Source: Lysinibacillus alkalisoli (GTDB lineage Bacteria; Bacillota; Bacilli; Bacillales_A; Planococcaceae). Taken from it: a DNA stretch of 64,000 bases. The stretch is from assembly GCF_014643595.1 (NCBI RefSeq), contig NZ_BMJT01000007.1:146601-210600 (forward strand), given 5' to 3'. The position numbers were made by a program, and so were the translations under genes. Numbering within the stretch: the stretch's first letter is position 1; the number at the start of each line of letters is the position of its first letter. Below, piece after piece: positions 18,314 through 26,620 of the stretch. A model generated the notes under the pieces. That model searched no databases. It was not told where the DNA came from and saw only the letters and a program-made list of their open reading frames with translations.

Positions 18314-18356
18314 ATGTTACCATTGTATAGTAAAGTTAGTCAACGACATTATGTCG
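18314..18356 (-). promoter_or_regulatory. kyn promoter and probable TetR operator
   Basis: On the minus strand TTGACT (18343-18338) and TAACAT (18319-18314) are 18 nt apart upstream of kynU. Abutting the -35 box is the perfect dyad CGACA-TTA-TGTCG (18344-18356), a plausible operator for the divergent TetR protein. It also lies 24 bp upstream of that gene's start and so could mediate autoregulation. Confidence 0.45.
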
Positions 18357-18379
18357 ACGAAATAGAAAAGGTGACAATC

Positions 18380-18973
18380 ATGAATAAACGTTTACAACAA
18401 AAACAACAAACTAAAATAAAAATTTTACAGGCTGCTCACGTGATTTTCCTCTCTCATGGTTTTCAAGACACTACTATCACATTAATCGGCGAACAAGCTG
18501 GTATTGGCTATGGGACTGTATATGGGCATTTTAAAAATAAAGAGACGATTTTTAGTGAATTAATTGAACAAACGATGCACGACTTTTTTATTGTAGCGAA
18601 TGAACCCTTTCATCCGAAAAATGCCGCACAAGCTACAGCTATTATTCATACTCAAGTGTACCGCTTTTTAACATTGGCAAGAGTGCACAAAAAAACACTA
18701 CAACTCATAGAAGAAGCTATGGGTTATAGCGCCTTAATTCGGTTAAAGTGGTCCACGATTGTACAGCAATTTACGCATCGTATTGCACAAGACCTCACTT
18801 ATGCACAACAGCAAAATTTACTGAAATACCCGATTGATGTTACGATTATAGCTACTTCTTGGTTTGGCATTAATGAAACTTTCTTATGGCGCATTGTGGC
18901 TGATGATACTTTATGTATTAATACTATCACACAACAAATTACACAATTTTATGTATCTGCTTTGTACCAATAA
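18380..18973 (+). CDS. TetR-family regulator of the kyn operon
   Basis: About 197 residues. The N-terminal TetR helix-turn-helix reads KILQAAHVIFLSHGFQDTTI, then GYGTVYGHFKNKETIF. The C-terminal ligand domain is all-helical and not classifiable by eye. I chose ATG at 18380, preceded by AAAGGTGACAATC. The longer frame from 18293 lacks a ribosome site and would overlap the operator region. Its position opposite kynU suggests that it senses tryptophan, kynurenine or anthranilate (inference). Confidence 0.85.
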   Translation: MNKRLQQKQQTKIKILQAAHVIFLSHGFQDTTITLIGEQAGIGYGTVYGHFKNKETIFSELIEQTMHDFFIVANEPFHPKNAAQATAIIHTQVYRFLTLARVHKKTLQLIEEAMGYSALIRLKWSTIVQQFTHRIAQDLTYAQQQNLLKYPIDVTIIATSWFGINETFLWRIVADDTLCINTITQQITQFYVSALYQ

Positions 18974-19429
18974 TTATAAATACTTTTCCATCGTAACAAT
19001 GGTTAATCCATCACGTTCATGTAATACTTCCTGCGAGACAATAATAAATCCTAATTTTTGATAGAGTGCGATATTTCTTGGTACAGTCATTCGTACTTTA
19101 CATTGAATGATGGATTTGCCCTGTGTTTTTGCCACCATATCTAATGCTTGTACTAATTGTTTAGCATAGCCATTGCCTTGATGAGTAGGTATGACCGATA
19201 ATCTTGAAAAGTACAGGTGATTATCCTGTAATTGATAACGCACCATAGCAATAATATCGCCATTTACCTCTCCTACAAGTGCTTGCTCACCCTTTTTTAA
19301 AGCAAGTGCCACTGTATCAACAGTCTCATCTAATGCACTTGAAGGAATTTCACTGTCACGATATTCAGCAAATGCCGCTAACATCGTTTCATGAATAACT
19401 GCTGCTACATCACTTGAATAAATATTCAT
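18974..19429 (-). CDS. GNAT-family N-acetyltransferase
   Basis: About 151 residues with the acetyl-CoA-binding signature SVIPTHQGNGYAKQLV (motif A) and a C-terminal YQKLGF segment typical of GNAT enzymes. The acetyl acceptor is unknown. ATG at 19429 has a strong AAGGAGGG ribosome site; a longer frame to 19501 is an artefact. The stop abuts the TetR stop, tail to tail with no gap. Its control region is remarkable: the promoter, ribosome site and start codon lie in one large perfect inverted repeat. Confidence 0.85.
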   Translation of the reverse strand: MNIYSSDVAAVIHETMLAAFAEYRDSEIPSSALDETVDTVALALKKGEQALVGEVNGDIIAMVRYQLQDNHLYFSRLSVIPTHQGNGYAKQLVQALDMVAKTQGKSIIQCKVRMTVPRNIALYQKLGFIIVSQEVLHERDGLTIVTMEKYL

Positions 19430-19482
19430 ATATACCCTCCTTATATGCATGCAAGTATATAAGGAGGGTATATACTTGTCAA
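19429..19482 (-). promoter_or_regulatory. GNAT promoter inside a perfect 18-bp inverted repeat
   Basis: TTGACA (19482-19477) and TATACT (19459-19454) are spaced 17 nt, a near-consensus promoter. One repeat arm ATATAAGGAGGGTATATA (19457-19474) fills the spacer and half of the -10 box. The inverted copy TATATACCCTCCTTATAT (19429-19446) covers the presumed transcription start, the Shine-Dalgarno and the first base of ATG. The arms are identical over 18 bp with a 10-nt centre. Confidence 0.7.
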
Positions 19483-19703
19483 TACATGTTATATGATACA
19501 TTTAAGCTGTATAAGGGCACACTCTTTTGTCAAACCATCCTCACAACCCTATTAATTAAAACAGCCAGATAGCGATTCAACATTAGATTTTTTATTTTGT
19601 CTATGTTAGCTTCATTAACCTACGGTGAAGGTATGATACTTTTAACAGATCAACTTACCTCAAAATTTATTCGCTTGCGATTATGCCTTCATCAAACTAA
19701 AAA

Positions 19704-19738
19704 AGCAGTAAAAGACTCACAATCGTCTTTACTGCTTC
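19704..19738 (-). terminator. Intrinsic terminator after tenA
   Basis: AAGCAGTAAAAGAC (19704-19717) pairs with GTCTTTACTGCTT (19726-19738), with a single bulged A. On the minus strand it is followed by TTTTTAG. Confidence 0.75.
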
Positions 19739-19753
19739 ATTTATGACATCATT

Positions 19754-20431
19754 TTATAAGATAACAGGTAACGGCCACATAGACTTATGTTCTGCCATAT
19801 CCCAAAACATGTATTCATACTGACAAGTGTTTACAAAGATTTCTTCTAACTTTGCTAATTCATGTTCCGGTTGATGTTTAGCAATTGTATTCATCATTTG
19901 CATCGTTTCTTCAGCCAAAGCACTGAACTCTGGCGATGCATACATGCGTACCCAATTGCCATAAAACGCATGCTCTGTTGCGCCAGGCCAAGTAGCTAAT
20001 TGTTTGCCTATCCAATTATAGCTCCAAGCACAAGCTAAAACCGCAGCAATCACATGGGCTACGCCGCCTAATTGAGATTGACTTAACATATAGTTTGTAT
20101 AAGAAGTCATGGTAGCAGATGGCTTTGTTTCTTCTAATTCTTGCGTTGCAATACCGAACTGTGCTGCATATTCTCGGTGTAAGTCCATCTCAAAATTCAT
20201 TGTGCCATGTAATAAGTTAGCAAAAGTAGTCATTGTTTTTAAATCATTAGCCTTTGCTGCACCTAAGGCAAATACACGTGAATACTCGATTAAATAAATA
20301 TAATCTTGTTTCATATAGTGAATGAATTTATCTTGCGCTAACGTACCTTCTCCAATGCCCTTTACAAAAGGATGGGTTAAATAACTCTCCCACAAGGGTT
20401 GAACTTTTTGCCACAATCTTTGTGTAAACAT
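19754..20431 (-). CDS. tenA: TenA family thiaminase II / aminopyrimidine aminohydrolase
   Basis: About 225 residues. TenA hydrolyses aminopyrimidine products of thiamine breakdown to HMP for thiamine salvage. Visible are the N-terminal HPFVKGIGEGTL and KFIHYMKQDYIYL, the catalytic Cys segment VLACAWSYNWIG and the C-terminal EYMFWDMAE. ATG at 20431 follows AGGAGG; the frame continuing to 20467 runs into the riboswitch leader. A TPP riboswitch lies just upstream. No other thiamine genes are nearby, so this is a single-gene salvage unit. Confidence 0.93.
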   Translation of the reverse strand: MFTQRLWQKVQPLWESYLTHPFVKGIGEGTLAQDKFIHYMKQDYIYLIEYSRVFALGAAKANDLKTMTTFANLLHGTMNFEMDLHREYAAQFGIATQELEETKPSATMTSYTNYMLSQSQLGGVAHVIAAVLACAWSYNWIGKQLATWPGATEHAFYGNWVRMYASPEFSALAEETMQMMNTIAKHQPEHELAKLEEIFVNTCQYEYMFWDMAEHKSMWPLPVIL

Positions 20432-20456
20432 AAAAATGCCTCCTCTTAATGTTAAA

Positions 20457-20584
20457 AGATGAAGCATTGAGGGCGCACAAAAGCATATATGAGCTATAGC
20501 ACTTCCCTACGCTAGTACAAACTAGATCAGGTTCAAAGGGTCAAGGAATCTCTCTCAGCCAGTGGCTCCCCTAGTGCTTCATCT
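20457..20584 (-). promoter_or_regulatory. TPP riboswitch (THI element) with expression platform
   Basis: On the minus strand the conserved THI-box signatures appear in order: GGGGAGCC, CTGAGAGAG, ACCCTTTGAACCTGATCT and AGCGTAGGGAAGTG. The closing stem P1 pairs AGCACT (20578-20573) with AGTGCT (20503-20498). An alternative pairing AGATGAAGCA (20584-20575) with TGCTTCATCT (20466-20457), followed by TT, overlaps P1. This suggests a switch between aptamer and a second helix near the tenA ribosome site. When TPP is plentiful, tenA should be repressed. Confidence 0.92.
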
Positions 20585-20604
20585 ATTATGTCGTTATACT
20601 TAAC

Positions 20605-20633
20605 ACCATAGGACAAGCATTAGGTAAAGTCAA
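20605..20633 (-). promoter_or_regulatory. Promoter of tenA riboswitch transcript
   Basis: TTGACT (20633-20628) and TATGGT (20610-20605) are 17 nt apart on the minus strand, placing a start point about 15-20 nt before the aptamer. The rest of 20634-20820 shows no gene. It presumably also holds the oppositely directed promoter of the acyltransferase gene. Confidence 0.45.
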
Positions 20634-20832
20634 TTAATACGAGGTGCTCTTCCTTCCAACTTCTCACCTATTTTAAGCCATTACACTTATAGTAAAACGA
20701 ATCATCTTTACAAATCGTCTTATCTCCATATTTTCAAATGTTATACTTTATTCTACAATAAAGGGATATCAACTATTTATATCAGTTGTGCGTCTTATTG
20801 ATATTGTTATATGTTTTAAGGAGGCGTAGTTT

Positions 20833-22638
20833 TTGGTGCAAAAAAACAAATTAAAACGCCGTTATATTAGCAGTTTAGATGGCTTGCGCGCTATCTCTAT
20901 TATTGGCGTTTTATTTTATCATTTAAGCTTTCCTTTTGCTGTGGGTGGTTATTTAGGTGTAACGGTGTTTTTTGTATTGTCAGGCTATTTAATTACAGAC
21001 TTATTATTATATGAATATGAAACGACACAGCGTATTAACTTAAAACAATTTTGGATTCGCCGTTTCAAACGTTTACTCCCTGCCTTATTTACCATGTTAT
21101 TTTTATTAGTGATCTGGATTACTTTATTCCAACGTGAATTTTTGACAGGGTTACGTGAAGATGTACTTGCCTCTATTTTTTATGTGAGTAACTGGTGGTA
21201 TGTTGCACAAGAGCAATCATACTTTACAAAATTTAGTGCACCTTCTCCATTGCAACATATGTGGTCACTTGCCGTTGAAGAACAATTTTATATTATATGG
21301 CCCTTATTAATTGTTGCAGGGTTTGTCTTTTTTACAACACGTATGCGATTATTGCGACCAATGGCTATTTTAACTGTGTTATCCGCTCTAGCAATGGCGA
21401 TAGGTTTTACCGCAAATGAAGACCCCAGTCGCCTTTACTATGGCACAGATACACGTGCATTCTCGCTTATTATTGGGGCAATGTTGGCCGTTGTCTGGCC
21501 AAGTGCAAAAATGACTAAATCCATTTCTCCCGCTATGCGTAATAAATTAGATTGGATTGGCATTAGCGCCCTTTTGCTACTCGGTGTTATGTTTTTAACG
21601 ATGAAAGAGGATAGTGCCTTTTTATATCGCGGGGGTATGTTACTCGCTTCGATTATTACAGCTATTATTATTGCGGTTATTACATTACCGTCTAGCCGTT
21701 TAGCTACTGCACTAAGCTTCAAACCTTTTGTATGGCTAGGTAAACGTTCTTACGGTCTTTATTTATGGCACTTCCCCATTATTATTTTGATGGGCGGAGG
21801 TATTGCTGACACACCGCTCACCTCCAAAGAAATGTGGTATGCTGTAGGTCTTGCTATTATTTTAACCGAATTATCCTGGCATTTGATTGAACAACCCATC
21901 AAAAAAGCAAGCTTCAAAAAACTAAAAAAATGGCGTTGGACGCCGATTAAAACATGGTCACTTACACGCAAAGTAACTTTCTTCACTTCCTTAGCTTTAT
22001 TGACGATTTTTATAGGTGGTCTTGTTTGGGCAAAGAGCCAACAACAAGCGACAGAAGAGTTAAAAGCGCATTTACAGCAAGCGGAGCAACAAATGAAGCA
22101 AAATCAACAAACTATCGACGAAAAGAAAGCAACAGAAGAGAAAAAAACTATACAAAATAAAGCACCTTCAGCCGTTACAGCGATCGGCGATTCTGTCATG
22201 ATGAGTGCTGCTGAAAGTATGAAAAACACTATTCCTAATCTGTATGTAGATGCTGTAAAAGGTAGGCAACCTAGTGAAGCCATTACCCTATTACAACAGC
22301 TAAATGAACAGCAACAGCTAGGAGATATCATTGTGATTGGTTTAGGTGCTAATGGGGCTTTTTCTGAACAAGACATGGCTACTCTTTTGGATGTGATTGG
22401 TACAGAGCGTACCATTTTCTTAATTAATACTAATGTTAATCGCTATTGGAAGGAGCAAGTCAATACCTTATTTTCGACTACTACACAACAACATAACAAT
22501 GTAAGATTAATTGACTGGGACACTTTATCACGTCAACGTCCTAATATCTTTTATGAAGACCAAATACACCCTAACCAAGAAGGCTCCCTTTACTATGCTA
22601 ACGTGATTAAAGAAGCTGTGGATAAGGTGACAAAATGA
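20833..22638 (+). CDS. OatA-like membrane acyltransferase with SGNH domain
   Basis: 601 residues. The N-terminal acyltransferase-3 domain has about ten helices (SSLDGLRAISIIGVLFYHL near the start, RRFKRLLPAL). A linker coiled-coil (about 405-440) leads to an extracellular SGNH hydrolase-like domain with AIGDSVMMS (Ser about 453) and DQIHPNQEGS (catalytic Asp/His about 576-579). This two-domain layout is that of OatA, which O-acetylates peptidoglycan MurNAc and confers lysozyme resistance. Teichoic acid or exopolysaccharide acylation is possible too. The start is TTG at 20833 or GTG at 20836 after AAGGAGG. Confidence 0.88.
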   Translation: MVQKNKLKRRYISSLDGLRAISIIGVLFYHLSFPFAVGGYLGVTVFFVLSGYLITDLLLYEYETTQRINLKQFWIRRFKRLLPALFTMLFLLVIWITLFQREFLTGLREDVLASIFYVSNWWYVAQEQSYFTKFSAPSPLQHMWSLAVEEQFYIIWPLLIVAGFVFFTTRMRLLRPMAILTVLSALAMAIGFTANEDPSRLYYGTDTRAFSLIIGAMLAVVWPSAKMTKSISPAMRNKLDWIGISALLLLGVMFLTMKEDSAFLYRGGMLLASIITAIIIAVITLPSSRLATALSFKPFVWLGKRSYGLYLWHFPIIILMGGGIADTPLTSKEMWYAVGLAIILTELSWHLIEQPIKKASFKKLKKWRWTPIKTWSLTRKVTFFTSLALLTIFIGGLVWAKSQQQATEELKAHLQQAEQQMKQNQQTIDEKKATEEKKTIQNKAPSAVTAIGDSVMMSAAESMKNTIPNLYVDAVKGRQPSEAITLLQQLNEQQQLGDIIVIGLGANGAFSEQDMATLLDVIGTERTIFLINTNVNRYWKEQVNTLFSTTTQQHNNVRLIDWDTLSRQRPNIFYEDQIHPNQEGSLYYANVIKEAVDKVTK

Positions 22639-22660
22639 GAGATAATCATATAGCACCTAT

Positions 22661-22704
22661 AAAAACAGGCACTGACGAGCTATAACTCGTTAGTGCCTGT
22701 TTTT
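22661..22704. terminator. Bidirectional intrinsic terminator
   Basis: AAAAACAGGCACTGACGAG (22661-22679) pairs with CTCGTTAGTGCCTGTTTTT (22686-22704) with one G-U pair and a 6-nt loop. It lies between the convergent acyltransferase and M20 peptidase genes. The arm CTCGTTAGTGCC also occurs in the terminator at 7201-7228. Confidence 0.85.
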
Positions 22705-22716
22705 ACGTAATCGAAC

Positions 22717-23820
22717 TCACTTATATGCTAAGGTTCTACACACAACATCCGTTAAAATAGCAATACCATTTTCAATCGCCTGAGGATTAAATGTCATATT
22801 AGGATGATGTAATCCCGGTGCTACATCTGCTCCTAAAGCGAGCATGGTCGCTTTAATTTGTGGGCGCTCAATCGTATAGAAATGAAAATCATCGGCTCCT
22901 GGCGTCACAATAACAGGTAATGCTTCTTGCTGTAATACATGCTGTATGCTTGTCGCTAACAGTGCACTCGCGTCCGCATCAACCTCTGCTGCTGGCACAT
23001 CATCTAAAAACGTGAATTCAATGTCACACGCATATAGCTGGCGCATTGTTGCTATAATTTTTTGGGTATCATGTTGTATTTTTGCCATAGCTTCATTCGT
23101 TTGTGCTCGAATATCTAAGCCAAATGTAGCATTGCCAGGAATGATATTGAGATTATCTGTCCCTGCTTGAATATTGGTAAACTTAATTGTGGCCGCAATA
23201 TGTGGGTCCACATGAATGGTATTGATATGCTGTTGAATAGCAAATAACACTTCAATCGCATTTACCCCTTGATGAGGGCGTGCTCCGTGTGCATCATGCC
23301 CCTTAATCCACCCTTTGGCGAAGACGCATGCACCGTGTTGAATACCAGGTGCGCATTGGGGGAAGCTAATTTCATCATGTGGACGTAGGTGAACACCATA
23401 TAAATAATCCAAATCATCTGCCACACCTTCTGCCACAACACTTAAAGAGCCATTACCTAACTCTTCTGCGGGCTGAAAAATGGCTCGCACTGTCCCTGTG
23501 TGTGGTAATACACGATCTTTTAACTCATGCATAACACCTGTCACAATCGTCATATGTGCATCATGCCCACACGAATGATTCGCTTTCATTTCACCATCTA
23601 CCTCTTGCCACAAAGCATCCATATCGGCTCGCAATCCAACAACAGGATGTCCACTTCCGATTTCGACATAAAAGCCTGGACAATTTTTAAAACGTTGTGG
23701 AGAAAAACCACTTGCTTCAAATAATTCCACTAAATAATTCGTTGTTTCAATCTCTTTCCAACTCACTTCTGCATGGTTATGCAAATGCTCGAAAACGTGT
23801 TGGATTTGTTGTTGTTTCAA
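22717..23820 (-). CDS. M20-family metal-dependent amidohydrolase/peptidase
   Basis: 367 residues, M20D (hippurate hydrolase / IAA-amino-acid hydrolase-like). Metal ligands are visible in ADMDALWQE, CGHDAH, PAEELGNGS and the downstream GVHLRP. The C-terminal metal His is in GLHHPNM. It cleaves N-acyl or dipeptide substrates in the cytoplasm. The start is TTG at 23820, one base after the carrier stop with AGGAG upstream, so it is the last gene of a regulator-carrier-peptidase unit. The divergent dipeptide epimerase suggests a role in using small peptides. The exact substrate is unknown. Confidence 0.88.
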   Translation of the reverse strand: MKQQQIQHVFEHLHNHAEVSWKEIETTNYLVELFEASGFSPQRFKNCPGFYVEIGSGHPVVGLRADMDALWQEVDGEMKANHSCGHDAHMTIVTGVMHELKDRVLPHTGTVRAIFQPAEELGNGSLSVVAEGVADDLDYLYGVHLRPHDEISFPQCAPGIQHGACVFAKGWIKGHDAHGARPHQGVNAIEVLFAIQQHINTIHVDPHIAATIKFTNIQAGTDNLNIIPGNATFGLDIRAQTNEAMAKIQHDTQKIIATMRQLYACDIEFTFLDDVPAAEVDADASALLATSIQHVLQQEALPVIVTPGADDFHFYTIERPQIKATMLALGADVAPGLHHPNMTFNPQAIENGIAILTDVVCRTLAYK

Positions 23821-23821
23821 T

Positions 23822-25216
23822 TTATGACACTCCTATCATGACTGCAACTACTAAGGCAACCGCCGCTATTGTTAGCCACATTAAAATTAATTTCCAAATA
23901 AATTTAACCCACTTTTCATAAGGTATACCCGCTATTGCTAAATACCCCATCAATGCTGCTGATGTTGGAATAATAGAGTTTGTAATCGCGTCACCATATT
24001 GGAATGCTAGAACAGCTACTTGTCTTTCGATCCCTAGTAAATCCGCTACTGGTACCATAATTGGCATTGTTGTTGCTGCTTGGCCACTACCTGATGGAAT
24101 AAAGAAATTAATCAATACTTGTACAAAAAACATACCTACAGCTGCCAATGTTTGAGGTAAGTGCGATATTGCTGATACTAAACCATAAACAATTGTATCT
24201 ATAATAACGCCTGACTCTAAAATAACCAAAATTGCACGTGCAAAACCAACAATCAATGCGCCATAAGCGACTAATTTCATCCCGTCTACTAAGGCATCAA
24301 ATGTTTTATTAACACCTAACCCACCAATTAAACCAGCAATCATACCTACAATTAAAAAGTTAGCTGCTAATTGATTTAAAAACCAATCCCACTCAAAAAC
24401 ACCATACATATTAACACCAATACCTGCTACTAATGTTAGTAGTACCAATGCATGACGCAATTTAAATGTTTCAAATGTTGCAAACTCATCTGCTTTACCT
24501 GCATATTTTTGCTCTAAACCATACATAATACTTTTTGTTGGGTCATTTTTAATTTTAATCGCATAACGCATTACATAAGTAATAGCGACCGTTAATACAA
24601 ATAAATAAACGACGGTACGAAAAGCAAAGCCTGAAAAAATAGGAATCTCTGCTATCCCTTGTGCAATACCTACTGTAAACGGATTCATCATACCGCCAAT
24701 AAAACCACTTGCTGCACCTGTAGATACCATAGCTGTACCAACAATGGCATCATAACCTAATGCCCGAGCTACAGCGATCCCAATAGGCACAAAAATAATG
24801 GTCTCTTCCGACATCCCTGTTGTGAAACCTAAAATAGAAAAAGCAATCATTGAAATAGGAATGAGTAATATACCCCTATTTTGCATTTTTAATACAAGGC
24901 TTTGTACACCCGACTCAATGGCACCTGTTGCTTGAATAATCCCAAATGCACCACCGACTAAGAAAATATAGAAGATAATTTGTGCACCTGCTTGCATACC
25001 TAATGGGATTGATGTAAACATCTCAAAAATAGAGACAGGACTTGATGCTACTTGGTGATAACTATTATCTATAACAACTTGACGACCATCCACTTCTACA
25101 CGGTCATATTGACCTGCATTAATTACATACGTGGCAATTGTAGCCAAAATAATAATGGTAAAAATAATGCCATACGTATGTGGTATTTTAAACCACTTCT
25201 TTTTTGTTTCTCCCAT
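23822..25216 (-). CDS. YfcC-family (DcuC-like) membrane carrier
   Basis: 464 residues, about 12 helices. The N-terminus (FKIPHTYGIIFTIIILAT), the GTTGMSEETIIFVP-like segment (FTTGMSEETIIFVPIG) and the C-terminal IPSGSGQAATTMPIM are characteristic of the YfcC family, annotated as anaerobic C4-dicarboxylate or basic amino acid carriers. Linkage to an M20 peptidase, as in AbgT-type systems, suggests import of a dipeptide or acylated amino acid hydrolysed by the next gene (inference). AAAGGGG precedes the ATG. The regulator gene lies 140 nt upstream in the same direction. Confidence 0.85.
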   Translation of the reverse strand: MGETKKKWFKIPHTYGIIFTIIILATIATYVINAGQYDRVEVDGRQVVIDNSYHQVASSPVSIFEMFTSIPLGMQAGAQIIFYIFLVGGAFGIIQATGAIESGVQSLVLKMQNRGILLIPISMIAFSILGFTTGMSEETIIFVPIGIAVARALGYDAIVGTAMVSTGAASGFIGGMMNPFTVGIAQGIAEIPIFSGFAFRTVVYLFVLTVAITYVMRYAIKIKNDPTKSIMYGLEQKYAGKADEFATFETFKLRHALVLLTLVAGIGVNMYGVFEWDWFLNQLAANFLIVGMIAGLIGGLGVNKTFDALVDGMKLVAYGALIVGFARAILVILESGVIIDTIVYGLVSAISHLPQTLAAVGMFFVQVLINFFIPSGSGQAATTMPIMVPVADLLGIERQVAVLAFQYGDAITNSIIPTSAALMGYLAIAGIPYEKWVKFIWKLILMWLTIAAVALVVAVMIGVS

Positions 25217-25356
25217 ACTAAAAATTCCCCTTTACATTTTGCATTGACAAATAAGTATTCAGCCAATATCATTCATTTAACGACACATTATCGACGTTTT
25301 TAAAAGTATATTAAATTACTTGTTATATTGCAATGCTTTTTTGACTATTCAGTGAA

Positions 25357-26586
25357 TTATTTAATAGAGAATTGATAAATTGATTTTGGTCGTCCCTTTC
25401 CTGTAGAGGTTTGTTCCCCTACTTGATGTAAATAAGGTGTCGCAATTAATTTTTTGACTATTCGCTCAGCTGTACGTCGCGTAACTTGTAAATAGGCTGC
25501 TAAATCATCAATCGTAAATGGTAAATTTTTATTAAGTTGTTCAAATTGCATAATCTTTGAGATGCTCATTGGACTTAAATTAGTCTGCTGTGTTAACTCA
25601 TATACGTAATCATTTGTCACAGCTAAATCTAATCTGCTATGTTGCTCTGGATAAGGTCCTGTTAAACGTTGATGCAAATCAACATAATAACAAGCTTTTT
25701 GGTATTTTTGCTCTTTTAATTTATAAGCATAAGCCATTTTTGCATGCTGCTCAGCTTTTAATAATGTTTCACCACTACCAAAGCCGATCGCAAATTCTAT
25801 TGGCAAGTTATCCAACCATTTTTGCAATAAATCGCTAAATAAAAATCGTCGAAGTTTACCTACTGTCGTGTACATTTTAATCAATTTATCTTCATGCTTA
25901 AAAACAGCATCAAGTTGGTGAGCAAACTGTGTGACTTCTTGCGTCGTTAAACTATCTGCTGAGAACATCCCAACAGCCATTTGGGTATCAGATAACTGAT
26001 GTAATGTCGCTAATTGTATAGCATCATCTACCATCTTAATGATGGAGCTCTCTGAATCTACAGCACGCTGTGTGGTCACGCCCTCTGTAAGTAATGCTGT
26101 AGCTGCTTGATGCACACTCGTTATAATAATCTTTGCATCATAGGCTACAATGTTCTCTTTATGTAATTGAATGACTTCGTCTGGTGTCATCGTATTACTA
26201 ATCGGAAAAGCCATAGTGGGTACATTACCATCTAATTCTCTTGTTAACGTATCCCATTCTTCTTGATGGCGATAATCAATAGAAATTTGTTGTAAGGTAT
26301 ACCCTTTTAACAATGCCTTCATTAGTGATAACGAGAGTGAATTGACATCTTGTCGAATATAGAGTGCCGGCAATTGATTATCCTCAATCACTTGTTGACT
26401 CAATTCATACGGGAAGGAACCTGCAAAGATGACAACATCTACAGCTGGTAATTGTTTGACGATATTTGGCGCTTCAGTGTAGCTATCGTAGGCAAAATAT
26501 AAAAACATTAAACGCCGATTCTCTGTTATACTCTGTTGAAATTTTTCAATAAACCAATGTGAACCAATCACTGCTATTTTAAGCAT
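25357..26586 (-). CDS. Three-domain transcriptional regulator of peptide-utilisation cluster (unassigned family)
   Basis: 409 residues that I cannot place in a named family. Residues 1-130 look like a Rossmann-type sensor (MLKIAVIGSHWFIEKF, VDVVIFAGSFPYEL). Residues about 160-305 resemble a degenerate GGDEF/PucR-type module (FAIGFGSGETLLKAEQHAKMAY) without the GGDEF active site. Residues about 335-409 form a winged helix (TIDDLAAYLQVTRRTAERIVKKL). GGAGCG precedes the ATG. The divergent epimerase begins only 34 nt away, so promoters of each gene must lie inside the other coding region. Likely regulator of the flanking carrier, peptidase and epimerase. Confidence 0.75.
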   Translation of the reverse strand: MLKIAVIGSHWFIEKFQQSITENRRLMFLYFAYDSYTEAPNIVKQLPAVDVVIFAGSFPYELSQQVIEDNQLPALYIRQDVNSLSLSLMKALLKGYTLQQISIDYRHQEEWDTLTRELDGNVPTMAFPISNTMTPDEVIQLHKENIVAYDAKIIITSVHQAATALLTEGVTTQRAVDSESSIIKMVDDAIQLATLHQLSDTQMAVGMFSADSLTTQEVTQFAHQLDAVFKHEDKLIKMYTTVGKLRRFLFSDLLQKWLDNLPIEFAIGFGSGETLLKAEQHAKMAYAYKLKEQKYQKACYYVDLHQRLTGPYPEQHSRLDLAVTNDYVYELTQQTNLSPMSISKIMQFEQLNKNLPFTIDDLAAYLQVTRRTAERIVKKLIATPYLHQVGEQTSTGKGRPKSIYQFSIK

Positions 26587-26620
26587 ATTACACGCTCCAT
26601 TCTAGAAAGGATGTTTTATC

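Noticed and set aside
18293..18379. 29-residue N-terminal extension of the kyn TetR regulator
   Set aside because: It has no ribosome site, its sequence is not TetR-like and it would encode the promoter/operator region.
19617..19760. 47-codon plus-strand ORF (MLASLTYGEG...) between the GNAT promoter and tenA
   Set aside because: It runs through the tenA terminator stem, has no ribosome site and no recognisable similarity; treated as chance.
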